Shown here in pieces: positions 1 through 8,148 of a DNA stretch of 49,510 nucleotides. Numbering within the stretch: position 1 is the stretch's first letter; each line of letters starts with the position of its first letter. The notes below the pieces were generated by a model, which ran no database searches, was not told the DNA's origin, and was given only the letters and a program-made list of their open reading frames with translations. Source of the stretch: Clostridium uliginosum (lineage in GTDB: Bacteria; Bacillota; Clostridia; Clostridiales; Clostridiaceae); contig NZ_FOMG01000031.1 of the NCBI RefSeq assembly GCF_900112485.1, forward strand, positions 1 through 49,510. The letters run 5' to 3'. Made by a program: the position numbers and the translations under genes.

Positions 1-21
1 ATTTGTCAAGTGTTAATTGAA

Positions 22-57
22 AAAAGCAAGGTATATTTTTATACCTTGCTTTTTTTG
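22..57. terminator. Bidirectional rho-independent terminator
   Basis: A perfect stem (AAAGCAAGGTATA pairing with TATACCTTGCTTT) has a short T loop, an A-run before it and a T-run after it. It could end transcription from either side. It presumably ends a gene left of the window and insulates the purine island. Confidence 0.8.
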
Positions 58-66
58 AACAATATC

Positions 67-130
67 AATGTCATTTCGTTAACTAAATGACATTGCATAT
101 TGGACTTGTTATTTTCCTTCATGTGCCTAA
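67..130. repeat. Partial copy of the GGCACATG intergenic repeat
   Basis: A perfect hairpin (CAATGTCATTT with AAATGACATTG) is followed by the right end of repeat family 1: TTGGACTTGTTATTTTCC then CATGTGCCTAA. The same right end closes the full copies at 4275-4438 and 36847-37011. The left end is not recognisable here. Confidence 0.6.
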
Positions 131-140
131 AATAAGAATT

Positions 141-239
141 TTATTAAAATGATAAATCAAACAGCATATAATCAGCAGGAATAAGACTATTAAAAAGAAA
201 AAAGTTTATCAAAATGATAAAATATTATTAAAGTGATAA
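141..239. promoter_or_regulatory. Cluster of three activator-binding palindromes
   Basis: There is one perfect copy of TTATCAAAATGATAA (206-220) and two near copies (141-155 TTATTAAAATGATAA; 225-239 TTATTAAAGTGATAA). The nearest sites are about 80-115 bp upstream of the -24 element at 318-333, the usual distance for a sigma-54 enhancer. The same palindrome recurs upstream of the other sigma-54 promoters in the window. I infer it is the binding site of the activator encoded at 2165-3907. Confidence 0.7.
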
Positions 240-317
240 ATTTCCTCTTTTTGTATTATATAAAATTAGCTTAATTATTAGAAAGTTAAAAGAAATAGGT
301 AAAAACAAGTATCTTAA

Positions 318-333
318 TTGGCATAGGTATTGC
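318..333 (+). promoter_or_regulatory. Sigma-54 (-24/-12) promoter of permease 1
   Basis: TTGGCATAGGTATTGC matches the TGGCAC-N5-TTGC consensus, with exactly 10 bases between the invariant GG and GC. Transcription would start near 345, about 55 bases before the permease start codon. Confidence 0.8.
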
Positions 334-400
334 TTTTACAATATTTGTAGGAAAAATTGTAAACGTATAATGAATGTTCTAATATGAGGGGGAGTTTTTT

Positions 401-1753
401 ATGGAATCAAAGGGGAAGTCTTTACTTTTTCAATTTGAGGGTAAGCCAACATTAAAAGAGGTAGTTCCATTAGGATTACAACATGTTGTAGCTATGATTA
501 TTGGGTGTGTTACTCCAGCTATAATAGTAGCAGGTGTGTGTGATCTAAGCCCACAAGATAAAATTTTACTTGTTCAATCATCATTATTTTTTGCAGGAAT
601 AGCAACTTTAATTCAACTTTTTCCTATGTTTAGGGTAATTGGATCAAGGTTGCCTATAATTATAGGGACAAGCTTTGCATATGTACCAACATTAATGGCA
701 ATAGCTGGTGAATTTAATATTGCAACAATTTTTGGTGCACAAGTAATAGGAGGAATAGTAGCTGTTATTTTTGGAGTATTTGTTAAAAAGTTAGTTAAAT
801 TTTTTCCATTAATAGTAACAGGAACTGTTATATTCTCAATAGGTTTATCATTATATTCAGTTGCTATTAATTATATAGCTGGTGGAGTGGGAAGTCCAAC
901 TTTTGGTTCACCTAAAAACTGGGGGGTTGCACTTATAACTTTATGTGTAGTAATATTTTTAAATTATTTTACTAAAGGGTCATTAAAACTTGCATCTGTA
1001 TTAGTAGGAATTGTTGTTGGCTATATTGTTGCTTTATGTTTTGGAATGATTTCTTTTACAGATGTTCAAGCAGCAGGGTGGTTACAAGTACCAAAATTTA
1101 TGCATTTTGGACTGAGCTTTAATGTTACAGCAATTATATCTATGATTATAATGCACATTGTAAATTCTGTTCAAGCAATAGGTGATTTTTCTGCTACTAC
1201 TGGGGGAGCAATGAATAGAGTTCCTACAGATAAAGAACTTTCAGGAGGAATAATTGGTAATGGTATTAGTAGTATTGTGGGTGCATTTTTTGGAGGTATG
1301 CCTACTGCAACATTTAGTCAAAATGTTGGGATAGTAACGATGAACAAGGTTATAAATAGAAGTGTATTTGTATTTGCTTCAGTAGTTATTATAATATCAG
1401 GACTAGTACCTAAGTTTGCATCAATACTAACAAGTATTCCTCAATGTGTACTTGGAGGAGCTACACTATCAGTGTTTGCAACTATTACAATGACTGGAAT
1501 TAAAATGATTTCATCAACTAAACTTACAGCTAGAAATACTGCTATTGTAGGTCTATCAATTGCATTAGGTGTAGGTATAGTTCAAGTTCCAAATGCATTA
1601 GCGTTATTCCCAGCTTGGTTTATATCAATTTTTGGAAAATCTTCAATAGTTGTAACTACATTAGTAGCTATAGCCTTAAATTTAATTTTACCAAAAGACG
1701 AGACAGAGTTAATAAGTGTTAATGAAGAACATAATATAAATAACCAATTATAA
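401..1753 (+). CDS. NCS2-family purine (xanthine/urate/uracil-type) permease 1
   Basis: This 450-residue polytopic membrane protein has a family-typical length and many hydrophobic helices. It carries NCS2 landmarks: the N-terminal GLQHVVAM segment and the conserved NSVQAIGDFSATTGGAMNR region followed by GGMPTATFSQNVG, the substrate-site half. NCS2 proteins import uracil, xanthine or urate by proton symport. The neighbouring purine genes favour xanthine or urate, but the sequence alone does not fix the substrate. The start follows GGGGGAG at a good distance. It is probably a monocistronic unit: a sigma-54 promoter lies upstream and a strong terminator directly downstream. A second NCS2 permease lies at 17451. 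Confidence 0.92.
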   Translation: MESKGKSLLFQFEGKPTLKEVVPLGLQHVVAMIIGCVTPAIIVAGVCDLSPQDKILLVQSSLFFAGIATLIQLFPMFRVIGSRLPIIIGTSFAYVPTLMAIAGEFNIATIFGAQVIGGIVAVIFGVFVKKLVKFFPLIVTGTVIFSIGLSLYSVAINYIAGGVGSPTFGSPKNWGVALITLCVVIFLNYFTKGSLKLASVLVGIVVGYIVALCFGMISFTDVQAAGWLQVPKFMHFGLSFNVTAIISMIIMHIVNSVQAIGDFSATTGGAMNRVPTDKELSGGIIGNGISSIVGAFFGGMPTATFSQNVGIVTMNKVINRSVFVFASVVIIISGLVPKFASILTSIPQCVLGGATLSVFATITMTGIKMISSTKLTARNTAIVGLSIALGVGIVQVPNALALFPAWFISIFGKSSIVVTTLVAIALNLILPKDETELISVNEEHNINNQL

Positions 1754-1763
1754 GTATATGGAG

Positions 1764-1815
1764 AAAGAGCTAATGGATTTAAGAAATTATATTTCAAAAT
1801 CCATTAGCTCTTTTT
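1764..1815 (+). terminator. Rho-independent terminator after permease 1
   Basis: The stem AAAGAGCTAATGGATTT pairs perfectly with AAATCCATTAGCTCTTT and ends in a T-run. It starts 11 bases after the permease stop codon. Confidence 0.88.
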
Positions 1816-1833
1816 ATCTTAAGACCAAATATA

Positions 1834-1874
1834 TGGCGCATCTTTGGTTTATTATTTTCTTTCATATGCTTTAG
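1834..1874. repeat. Short degenerate copy of the GGCACATG repeat
   Basis: GGCGCATCTTTGG, then TATTATTTTCTTTCATATGC, resembles the short copy at 11855-11894, which reads GGCACATCTTTGATC then the same TTATTTTCTTTCAT run. The rest of this 1754-2164 gap holds a terminator, the repeat at 2004-2097 and no gene I can support. Confidence 0.5.
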
Positions 1875-2003
1875 TTATTTTTTAAAATAAAAATAACTAA
1901 TACTATAATAAATATTTAAAAAACTAGTGGATATACTTGGGGAAGCGTTGGAATTATATGGTATAATAGTGAGGTATAAAGATGAAAATAATAAAGTAAG
2001 GCT

Positions 2004-2097
2004 TAGTTTTAATATAGTGTTGATACTTATTTAGAGTTCTTAAGTTTAATTTCTTAGTCCATTTAGCTATATATAAATATCAACACGTTTTTTAAAT
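2004..2097. repeat. Copy of the GTGTTGATA inverted-repeat element
   Basis: AGTTTTAATATAGTGTTGAT at the left and ATATCAACACGTTTTTTAAA at the right are inverted copies of the same terminus. The middle (AGAGTTCTTAAG, CTTAGTCCA) is shared with the interior of the larger copy at 14895-15198. It sits just before the regulator gene. Confidence 0.6.
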
Positions 2098-2164
2098 TAA
2101 GAATAAAGTTAAAATTAAGACTAAAGTTAAAATAAATATTAAGAGGTAATAGGTGGATTGTGAA

Positions 2165-3907
2165 ATGAAGATAAATTTAGTAGATATAAAAGGCATAATA
2201 AATAAATATTCTGTATTACTATCAAATTTGTTAAGAATAGATGTAGAGATAGTTGATGATAAATTAATAAGAATTGCCGGAACTGGAATATACGAAAAAA
2301 GAGTTGGAGAAAATATAAAAGATCAGGGGTATGTATATAAGAAGGCATTAGATACAGGAAAAACATTAGTAATAGAAAATCCAGGGGAAGATAGATTATG
2401 TGCTGAATGTAAAAAAAGAGGAAACTGTAATGAACTTATGGAAATATGTGTACCTATTAAATATGAAGAAACTACATTTGGAATAATAGGTTTAGTATGT
2501 TCTGATGAAGGTCAAAAGGAGAATTTAAAAAACAATTTAACTATTATGATTAAATTTTTAGAACAAATAGCTGAATTTATTTCAATTAAAGTAATAGAGC
2601 AAAATGAAATATTGGAGAATGAAAATAATATTAAATTTTTTAGAGAAATAATAAATGCTATAGATGATGGAATTATAACTGTAGATAGAAAAAATGAAAT
2701 TATAAATGTAAATAATAATGCATTGAAGCTATTAAAAGTTAAACCAAGTATTTTAGGAAGTAAAATTAGTATAGAAGAAACAGATGAATATACGCCTAAA
2801 GGATATATGTATGATTTTAACATTGAAAATGAAAAATTTAGAATTATAGGAAAGGTAGTAAAAAACTATATTAATAATAAGGATTGTAATAAAATAATTA
2901 TTTTTAAGGAATTAGTTAGTATTGAAGAAGAATTGAAAACGAATAGTATAACTTGTGATTCAACAATTGGACAAGCAGAGAATATAGTAGAACTTAAGAA
3001 GAAAATAAAAAAAGTCTCATATACTGATGCCACAATATTAATTACAGGAGAAAGTGGTACAGGAAAAGAGTTAGTAGCTAGGGCAATACATTCAGAGGGG
3101 AATAGGAAAAACATGCCATTTATAGCTATAAATTGTGGAGCTATTCCAGAAAATCTATTGGAAAGCGAACTTTTTGGATATGTCAAAGGCGCATTTTCAG
3201 GAGCAAGTTCTGCTGGAAGAATAGGTAAGTTTGAGCTTGCTAATAATGGGGTGATTTTCCTGGATGAAATAGGTGATATGCCACTATATCTTCAAGTGAA
3301 AATTTTAAGAGTATTACAAGAAAAAACAATTGTAAAAATAGGTTCAAATAAGTTAATAAATCTAAATATAAGAGTAATAGCAGCTACAAATAAAAACTTA
3401 AAAAAACTAGTTGATGAAGGTAAATTTAGAGCAGATTTGTATTATAGGTTAAATATAATTCCTATTGAGGTACCAAGTTTAAAGGACAGAGGAGATGATG
3501 TTATACTAATAACTAAAATGTTAATAGAAAAATATAATGCAAGATGTAATAAATACATACATACTATAGATAAAGAATTAATAAAAATATTCAAAGACTA
3601 TAGTTGGCCAGGAAATATAAGAGAATTAGAAAATATAGTAGAATTTATGGTGAGTTTATCAGGAGAAAATGGAATAATTGGAAAATCTATGTTGCCAACA
3701 TCATTTATACAAAGCTACAATGATGAACTTGCAAATAGAAGTGATGAAATATGTATGGATGATGACATAATTAAATTAAAGGAAATTGAAAAAATGTATA
3801 TTAAAAAAGCTTTAGCTAAATATGGACATTCAACTAAGAGTAAAATAAAAGTAGCAAAAAAATTAGGTATAGGAATAGCTACTCTTTATAGAAAAATGGA
3901 AGAATAA
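2165..3907 (+). CDS. Sigma-54-dependent transcriptional activator (GAF-like/PAS sensor, AAA+, Fis HTH)
   Basis: The N-terminal sensory half (about 1-250) has a GAF-like segment with four closely spaced cysteines (C79, C82, C88, C95) followed by a PAS-like segment. The AAA+ domain (about 270-500) has Walker A GESGTGKE (295-302), Walker B VIFLDE and the sigma-54 contact loop GAFSGA (342-347), where most family members have GAFTGA. The last 40 residues look like a Fis-type helix-turn-helix. I chose ATG 2165, which has AGGTGG 8 bases upstream; an in-frame GTG at 2153 is possible. Such proteins bind enhancers and open sigma-54 promoters on sensing a ligand. Five sigma-54 promoters with shared palindromes in this window make it the obvious regulator of the purine island. 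The ligand is unknown; a purine is a guess. Confidence 0.9.
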   Translation: MKINLVDIKGIINKYSVLLSNLLRIDVEIVDDKLIRIAGTGIYEKRVGENIKDQGYVYKKALDTGKTLVIENPGEDRLCAECKKRGNCNELMEICVPIKYEETTFGIIGLVCSDEGQKENLKNNLTIMIKFLEQIAEFISIKVIEQNEILENENNIKFFREIINAIDDGIITVDRKNEIINVNNNALKLLKVKPSILGSKISIEETDEYTPKGYMYDFNIENEKFRIIGKVVKNYINNKDCNKIIIFKELVSIEEELKTNSITCDSTIGQAENIVELKKKIKKVSYTDATILITGESGTGKELVARAIHSEGNRKNMPFIAINCGAIPENLLESELFGYVKGAFSGASSAGRIGKFELANNGVIFLDEIGDMPLYLQVKILRVLQEKTIVKIGSNKLINLNIRVIAATNKNLKKLVDEGKFRADLYYRLNIIPIEVPSLKDRGDDVILITKMLIEKYNARCNKYIHTIDKELIKIFKDYSWPGNIRELENIVEFMVSLSGENGIIGKSMLPTSFIQSYNDELANRSDEICMDDDIIKLKEIEKMYIKKALAKYGHSTKSKIKVAKKLGIGIATLYRKMEE

Positions 3908-3915
3908 AATATAAT

Positions 3916-3930
3916 TTATCATTATGATAA
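3916..3930. promoter_or_regulatory. Activator-binding palindrome, distal site for ygeY
   Basis: TTATCATTATGATAA is a perfect TTATCA-N3-TGATAA palindrome. It starts 9 bases after the activator gene and about 250 bp upstream of the ygeY sigma-54 promoter. Confidence 0.6.
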
Positions 3931-3978
3931 ATTATGCCTTATTATCTTAAACTTAGTGAACTAAAGTAAGTGCAAGCC

Positions 3979-4047
3979 TTAGGCACATGAAAGAAAATAA
4001 CAAAATAGACAAGTATGTTGTTCTATTATTTTCTTTCATGTGTCTTA
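3979..4047. repeat. Short palindromic copy of the GGCACATG repeat
   Basis: TTAGGCACATGAAAGAAAAT and its near-perfect inverse ATTTTCTTTCATGTGTCTTA flank a short AT-rich loop, giving a hairpin of about 69 bases. It sits between the enhancer sites of the ygeY promoter. Confidence 0.75.
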
Positions 4048-4080
4048 TTATTTTGATAAAAACAATTATCAAAATGATAA
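4045..4080. promoter_or_regulatory. Paired activator-binding palindromes for the ygeY promoter
   Basis: A near copy, TTATTATTTTGATAA (4045-4059), and a perfect copy, TTATCAAAATGATAA (4066-4080), lie 21 bp apart, i.e. two helical turns and the same face. They are about 100 bp upstream of the -24 element. Confidence 0.7.
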
Positions 4081-4178
4081 TTATTTAATTTAAAAAGAAA
4101 ATAAGTAATTAAAATGATGTTGTTAACTGAGGTTTAGAAGGTATTTGTTATAAAAAACTAAGAAAATACTTTTTAGTT

Positions 4179-4194
4179 TTGGCAAGGAAATTGC
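4179..4194 (+). promoter_or_regulatory. Sigma-54 promoter of the ygeY-led operon
   Basis: TTGGCAAGGAAATTGC has GG and GC exactly 10 bases apart. The start site would be near 4206, about 260 bases before ygeY. The long leader contains the complete palindromic repeat at 4275-4438. Confidence 0.8.
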
Positions 4195-4274
4195 TTATGT
4201 AATAGTTAGTGGTAATATGGGGAATAAAATTCTCATAAAACCAGTGATATAAAATAAATTTATATTATAAGCTA

Positions 4275-4438
4275 TAAGGCACAATCAAAAAATAACAAGT
4301 CCATTTGCCAGCCTATTTTCCATCATGCTGCGTCGGCAAATTGACCTAATAGGCCCGCTATGAGGGCAATTTGTCTCCTTGCCTGATGAAAAATATCCAT
4401 TGCAAATTTGGACTTGTTATTTATTTTCATGTGCCTAA
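4275..4438. repeat. Full-length GGCACA palindromic repeat (about 160 bp)
   Basis: The termini are AAGGCACAATCAAAAAATAA and, inverted, ATTTATTTTCATGTGCCTAA. The next inward blocks CAAGTCCATTTGC and GCAAATTTGGACTTG also pair, and the inner GGCAAATTGAC / GGGCAATTTGTC region pairs again. The element folds as one long hairpin. It is closely similar across its length to 36847-37011. Here it forms the 5' leader of ygeY. Confidence 0.85.
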
Positions 4439-4464
4439 AATATATAAAAAGGTGGGGAATAACT

Positions 4465-5664
4465 ATGAATTTTGAACATATCAAGGTAAAAGCAGAAGGT
4501 TATGAAGTAGGAATGACAAAGTTTTTAAGGGACCTAATTGCTATACCAGGAGAAAGTGCTAATGAAGAATTAGTGATAAAAAGAATATCAGAAGAAATGA
4601 AAATGCTTGGGTTTGATAAAGTTGAAATTGATAATATGGGTAATGTTTTGGGATATATGGGAACCGGTGAAACTTTAATTGCTTATGATGCCCATATAGA
4701 TACTGTAGGTATAGGTGAAATAAGTAACTGGACATTTGATCCTTATAAAGGATATGAAACTAAAGAAGAAATCGGTGGTCGTGGAGCTTCAGATCAATTA
4801 GGAGGAATAGTTTCTGCAACTTATGGAGCAAAAATAATGAAAGAATTAAATCTTTTATCTGATAAGTACACAGTATTAGTAACTGGTACAGTACAAGAAG
4901 AAGATTGTGATGGATTATGTTGGCAATATATTCATAATGAAAGTAAGATAAAACCAGAATTTGTTGTAATAACTGAACCAACTAATGGAAATATTTATAG
5001 AGGTCAACGTGGTCGTATGGAAATAAGAGTTGAAGTTAAGGGTGTATCTTGTCATGGCTCTGCTCCAGAACGTGGAGATAATGCAATTTATAAAATGGCT
5101 GATATATTACAAGAGGTTAGGGTGTTAAATGATAATTTACACTATGATGAATTCCTAGGAAAAGGAACTGTGACAGTTTCACAAGTATTCTACAATTCAC
5201 CATCTCGCTGTGCAGTAGCAGATATGTGTGCAATTTCTTTAGATCGTAGATTAACTGATGGAGAAACTTTTGAATCAGCATTAGAAGAAGTAAGAAATCT
5301 TCCATTTGCTAAAAAATATAATGCAAAAGTAACTATGTATGAATATGAAAGAGCAAGCTGGACAGGACTTGTATATCCAACAGAATGTTATTTCCCAACT
5401 TGGGTAATACCAGAGTATGCACCAGCAACTAAATCAATGGTTGAAGCTTATGAAGGTATGTACGGAACACCATTAGTTGATAAATGGACATTCTCAACTA
5501 ATGGAGTATCAATAATGGGTAGATATGGAATCCCATGTATAGGATTTGGACCAGGGAGAGAAGAAGAAGCGCATGCTCCAAATGAAAAGACTTGGAAGGC
5601 TGATTTAGTAAAATGTGCTGCTGTATATGCTGCTGTACCAACAATTTATTGTAAAAATAAATAA
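4465..5664 (+). CDS. ygeY: YgeY family M20-type hydrolase of the selenium/purine cluster
   Basis: This 399-residue binuclear metallohydrolase of the M20 peptidase/deacetylase fold has visible metal and catalytic residues: H77 in [10 protein letters not shown]110 in [11 protein letters not shown]145-E146 in TVQEEDCDG and a late histidine in [12 protein letters not shown]. The protein matches the YgeY family found beside ssnA, ygeX and ygeW. Its proposed role in anaerobic urate breakdown is hydrolysis of a ureido (carbamoyl-amino) group from the diureidopropionate-type intermediate. That is family knowledge plus context and is not proved by the sequence. I chose ATG 4465 because GGTGGGG precedes it; an in-frame extension to 4408 would be translated from the repeat element. 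First gene of the sigma-54-driven operon. Confidence 0.9.
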   Translation: MNFEHIKVKAEGYEVGMTKFLRDLIAIPGESANEELVIKRISEEMKMLGFDKVEIDNMGNVLGYMGTGETLIAYDAHIDTVGIGEISNWTFDPYKGYETKEEIGGRGASDQLGGIVSATYGAKIMKELNLLSDKYTVLVTGTVQEEDCDGLCWQYIHNESKIKPEFVVITEPTNGNIYRGQRGRMEIRVEVKGVSCHGSAPERGDNAIYKMADILQEVRVLNDNLHYDEFLGKGTVTVSQVFYNSPSRCAVADMCAISLDRRLTDGETFESALEEVRNLPFAKKYNAKVTMYEYERASWTGLVYPTECYFPTWVIPEYAPATKSMVEAYEGMYGTPLVDKWTFSTNGVSIMGRYGIPCIGFGPGREEEAHAPNEKTWKADLVKCAAVYAAVPTIYCKNK

Positions 5665-5681
5665 AGAAAAATAAGTGTATA

Positions 5682-5766
5682 TTTTAAGGTGAATATTGAT
5701 TTTTAGTATAAAGCAAATTCCAATGCCAGTTCGACCTTATACTATAAGATCAACATTATTAAAAAT
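5682..5766. repeat. Degenerate copy of the GTGTTGATA inverted-repeat element
   Basis: AGTATAAAGC pairs with the inverse CTTATACT. The block AAATTCCAATGCC, TTCG, CCTTATACTATAA, ATCAACATT is nearly identical to the right end of the copy at 14895-15198. It lies between ygeY and ygeW. Confidence 0.6.
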
Positions 5767-5814
5767 ATAGCTATAAATAAAAATAAATAAAGAAGAAATA
5801 TTGGAGGATTTACA

Positions 5815-7008
5815 ATGAGTATAATGGATAAATATATTGATAAATTAAATACATTAAATTTTGAGAATATGCATGAGAATGATTTTATGCTAACTTGGGA
5901 TAAAAGTAATGATGAGCTTGAGGCTGTTTTTACAATAGCAGAAGCTTTAAGAAATTTAAGAGAAAATAACATATCTCCAAAGATATTTGATAGTGGACTT
6001 GGAATTTCATTATTTAGGGATAATTCAACAAGAACAAGATTTAGTTTTGCATCTGCATGTAATCTTTTAGGTCTTGAAGTACAAGATTTAGATGAAGGTA
6101 AATCACAAATAGCTCATGGAGAAACAGTAAGAGAAACTGCTAATATGATTTCATTTATGGCTGATGTTATTGGTATTCGTGATGATATGTTTATAGGAAA
6201 AGGACATACCTACATGAAGAATGTTTCAGAATATGTTAAAGACGGAAACAATGAAGGAGTTTTAGAACAAAAACCAACACTTGTTAATTTACAATGTGAT
6301 ATAGATCATCCAACACAAGTAATGGCAGATACACTTCATTTAATAAATGAACTTGGTGGCATTGAAAATCTAAAAGGTAAAAAGGTTGCTATGACTTGGG
6401 CTTATTCTCCATCATATGGTAAGCCACTTTCAGTTCCACAAGGAGTTATTGGGTTATTAACTAGATTTGGAATGGATGTAGTATTAGCTCACCCTGAAGG
6501 TTATGAAGTTATGAGTGAAGTTGAAGAGGTTGCAAAGAAAAATGCAAAAGAATCAGGCGGATCATTTACAAAGACAAACTCTATGGAAGAAGCATTTAGA
6601 AATGCAGATGTAGTATATCCAAAGAGCTGGGCTCCTTATAGTGCAATGGAAAAAAGAACTGATTTATATGCAGAAGGAGACAAAGCTGGCATTGATGAAT
6701 TAGAACAAGAATTACTTAAGCAAAATGCAGAACATATGGACTGGCAGTGCACTGAGGAATTAATGAAACTTACTAATGAAGGCAAGGCTATATATATGCA
6801 TTGTTTACCAGCAGATATTAGTGGTGTAAGTTGTGATTCTGGTGAAGTTGAGGCTAGTGTATTTGATAGATATAGAAAATCTTTATATAAAGAAGCAAGT
6901 TTTAAACCATATATTATAGCAGCTATGATTTTCTTAAGTAAGATTAAAAATCCACAAGAGACTTTAGAAAAATTAGTGAAAGAAAGTAAAGTGCGTCACG
7001 TTGAATAA
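5815..7008 (+). CDS. ygeW: YgeW knotted carbamoyltransferase
   Basis: This 397-residue aspartate/ornithine-carbamoyltransferase-like enzyme has the carbamoyl-phosphate loop STRTR (71-75), the HPTQ motif and HCLPAD near residue 343. The length and sequence fit the YgeW family, a trefoil-knotted transcarbamoylase that does not use ornithine. In this pathway it is expected to run phosphorolytically, taking a carbamoyl group from a ureido intermediate and passing carbamoyl phosphate to the carbamate kinase next door. The substrate is inferred from context. Start supported by TTGGAGGATT eight bases upstream of ATG. Same operon as ygeY. Confidence 0.92.
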   Translation: MSIMDKYIDKLNTLNFENMHENDFMLTWDKSNDELEAVFTIAEALRNLRENNISPKIFDSGLGISLFRDNSTRTRFSFASACNLLGLEVQDLDEGKSQIAHGETVRETANMISFMADVIGIRDDMFIGKGHTYMKNVSEYVKDGNNEGVLEQKPTLVNLQCDIDHPTQVMADTLHLINELGGIENLKGKKVAMTWAYSPSYGKPLSVPQGVIGLLTRFGMDVVLAHPEGYEVMSEVEEVAKKNAKESGGSFTKTNSMEEAFRNADVVYPKSWAPYSAMEKRTDLYAEGDKAGIDELEQELLKQNAEHMDWQCTEELMKLTNEGKAIYMHCLPADISGVSCDSGEVEASVFDRYRKSLYKEASFKPYIIAAMIFLSKIKNPQETLEKLVKESKVRHVE

Positions 7009-7040
7009 TAATTAGTTTATTATTTGTTTCAGGATGACTA

Positions 7041-7070
7041 AGGCTCTTGTGGAAAAATCCATAAGAGCCT
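7041..7070 (+). terminator. Intra-operon hairpin between ygeW and carbamate kinase
   Basis: AGGCTCTTGTGG pairs with CCATAAGAGCCT around an AAAAAT loop, followed only by ATCTTTCC, not a clean T-run. It is more likely a partial terminator or mRNA stability hairpin than a full stop, because the pathway genes continue downstream. Confidence 0.5.
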
Positions 7071-7105
7071 ATCTTTCCTAAAACATAGATATGGAGATGA
7101 GAAAT

Positions 7106-8038
7106 GTGAAAAAAAAGATTGTAATTGCACTAGGTGGAAATGCTCTAGGTAATACTTTGAAAGATCAGATGAATGCTGTAAAAACTACTGCTAAAGCAAT
7201 AGTTGATTTAATTGAAGATGGAAATGAAGTTGTTATTTCTCATGGAAATGGACCTCAAGTTGGAATGATAAACATAGCTATGAGTGAACTTCATAACTTA
7301 GATTCAAAATATTCTATTTGTCCAATGTCAGTTTGTGTTGCTATGAGTCAAGGATATGTAGGATATGATCTGCAAAATCAAATTAAAGAAGAGTTATTAA
7401 ATAGAAATATAAATAAAAGTGTAGCAACTATTATTACACAAGTTGAAGTAAATCCAGAAGATAAGGCTTTTAAAAATCCAACTAAGCCAATTGGCAGCTT
7501 CATGACAAAAGAAGAAGCTGAAGTTGCTATTAAAAATGGAGACAATGTAATTGAAGATTCTGGCAGAGGATATAGAAGGGTAGTAGCATCACCAAAACCA
7601 GTTAGTATTGTGGAAATAGGAACAATAAAGAGTTTAATTAAAGATGGTCAAGTTGTAATTGCTTGTGGTGGAGGCGGAATTCCTGTTATAAAAGAAGGGA
7701 ATCATTTAAGAGGTGTAGGAGCTGTAATTGATAAAGATTTTGCTAGTTGCACACTTGCAAAGGAGCTTGAGGCTGATTGTTTAATTATTTTGACTGCTGT
7801 TGAAAAAGTTGCTATAAACTTTGGCAAAGAAAATGAACAATGGTTAGATGAAGTTAATGTAGCTAATATGAAAAAGTATTTAGAAGAAGGTCATTTTGCG
7901 CCAGGTTCCATGAGACCAAAAGTAGAAGCTGGAATAGATTTTGCTTCATCAAAAGAAGGCAGATATTCATTAATTACGCTTCTTGAAAAAGCAAAGGATG
8001 GTATAACTGGAATAACTGGTACTAGAATAAAGTATTAA
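7106..8038 (+). CDS. Carbamate kinase (YqeA/ArcC type)
   Basis: A 310-residue amino-acid-kinase-fold protein. Its N terminus KKKIVIALGGNALG, SHGNGPQVG and CGGGGIPV are typical of carbamate kinases. It makes ATP from carbamoyl phosphate and ADP, so with YgeW it provides substrate-level phosphorylation during purine fermentation. I chose GTG 7106: GGAG lies 9 bases upstream and the protein then starts as the family does. The in-frame ATGs at 7091 and 7097 have no ribosome binding site. Confidence 0.92.
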   Translation: MKKKIVIALGGNALGNTLKDQMNAVKTTAKAIVDLIEDGNEVVISHGNGPQVGMINIAMSELHNLDSKYSICPMSVCVAMSQGYVGYDLQNQIKEELLNRNINKSVATIITQVEVNPEDKAFKNPTKPIGSFMTKEEAEVAIKNGDNVIEDSGRGYRRVVASPKPVSIVEIGTIKSLIKDGQVVIACGGGGIPVIKEGNHLRGVGAVIDKDFASCTLAKELEADCLIILTAVEKVAINFGKENEQWLDEVNVANMKKYLEEGHFAPGSMRPKVEAGIDFASSKEGRYSLITLLEKAKDGITGITGTRIKY

Positions 8039-8060
8039 GATATCTCTAAATAAAAGACTA

Positions 8061-8108
8061 TGTTTTAAAAATAGTGTTGATATTGTATTTCAACATTCAC
8101 TTAAAACA
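8061..8108. repeat. Minimal copy of the GTGTTGATA inverted-repeat element
   Basis: GTTTTAAAAATAGTGTTGAT and TTTCAACATTCACTTAAAAC are the two termini of the 14895-15198 element joined with almost no interior. They form a compact imperfect hairpin between the carbamate kinase gene and ygeX. Confidence 0.6.
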
Positions 8109-8148
8109 TTGCCAAACAAAAATATAACGCTAATTTGGAGGGAAAATA

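Noticed and set aside
1..400. A purine riboswitch before permease 1 or the other purine genes
   Set aside because: I found no match to the conserved loops of the guanine/adenine aptamer upstream of any purine gene; sigma-54 promoters explain the control better.
4408..4464. Longer N terminus for YgeY
   Set aside because: The extra 19 codons are encoded by the right end of a palindromic repeat and no ribosome site precedes them, whereas GGTGGGG precedes ATG 4465.
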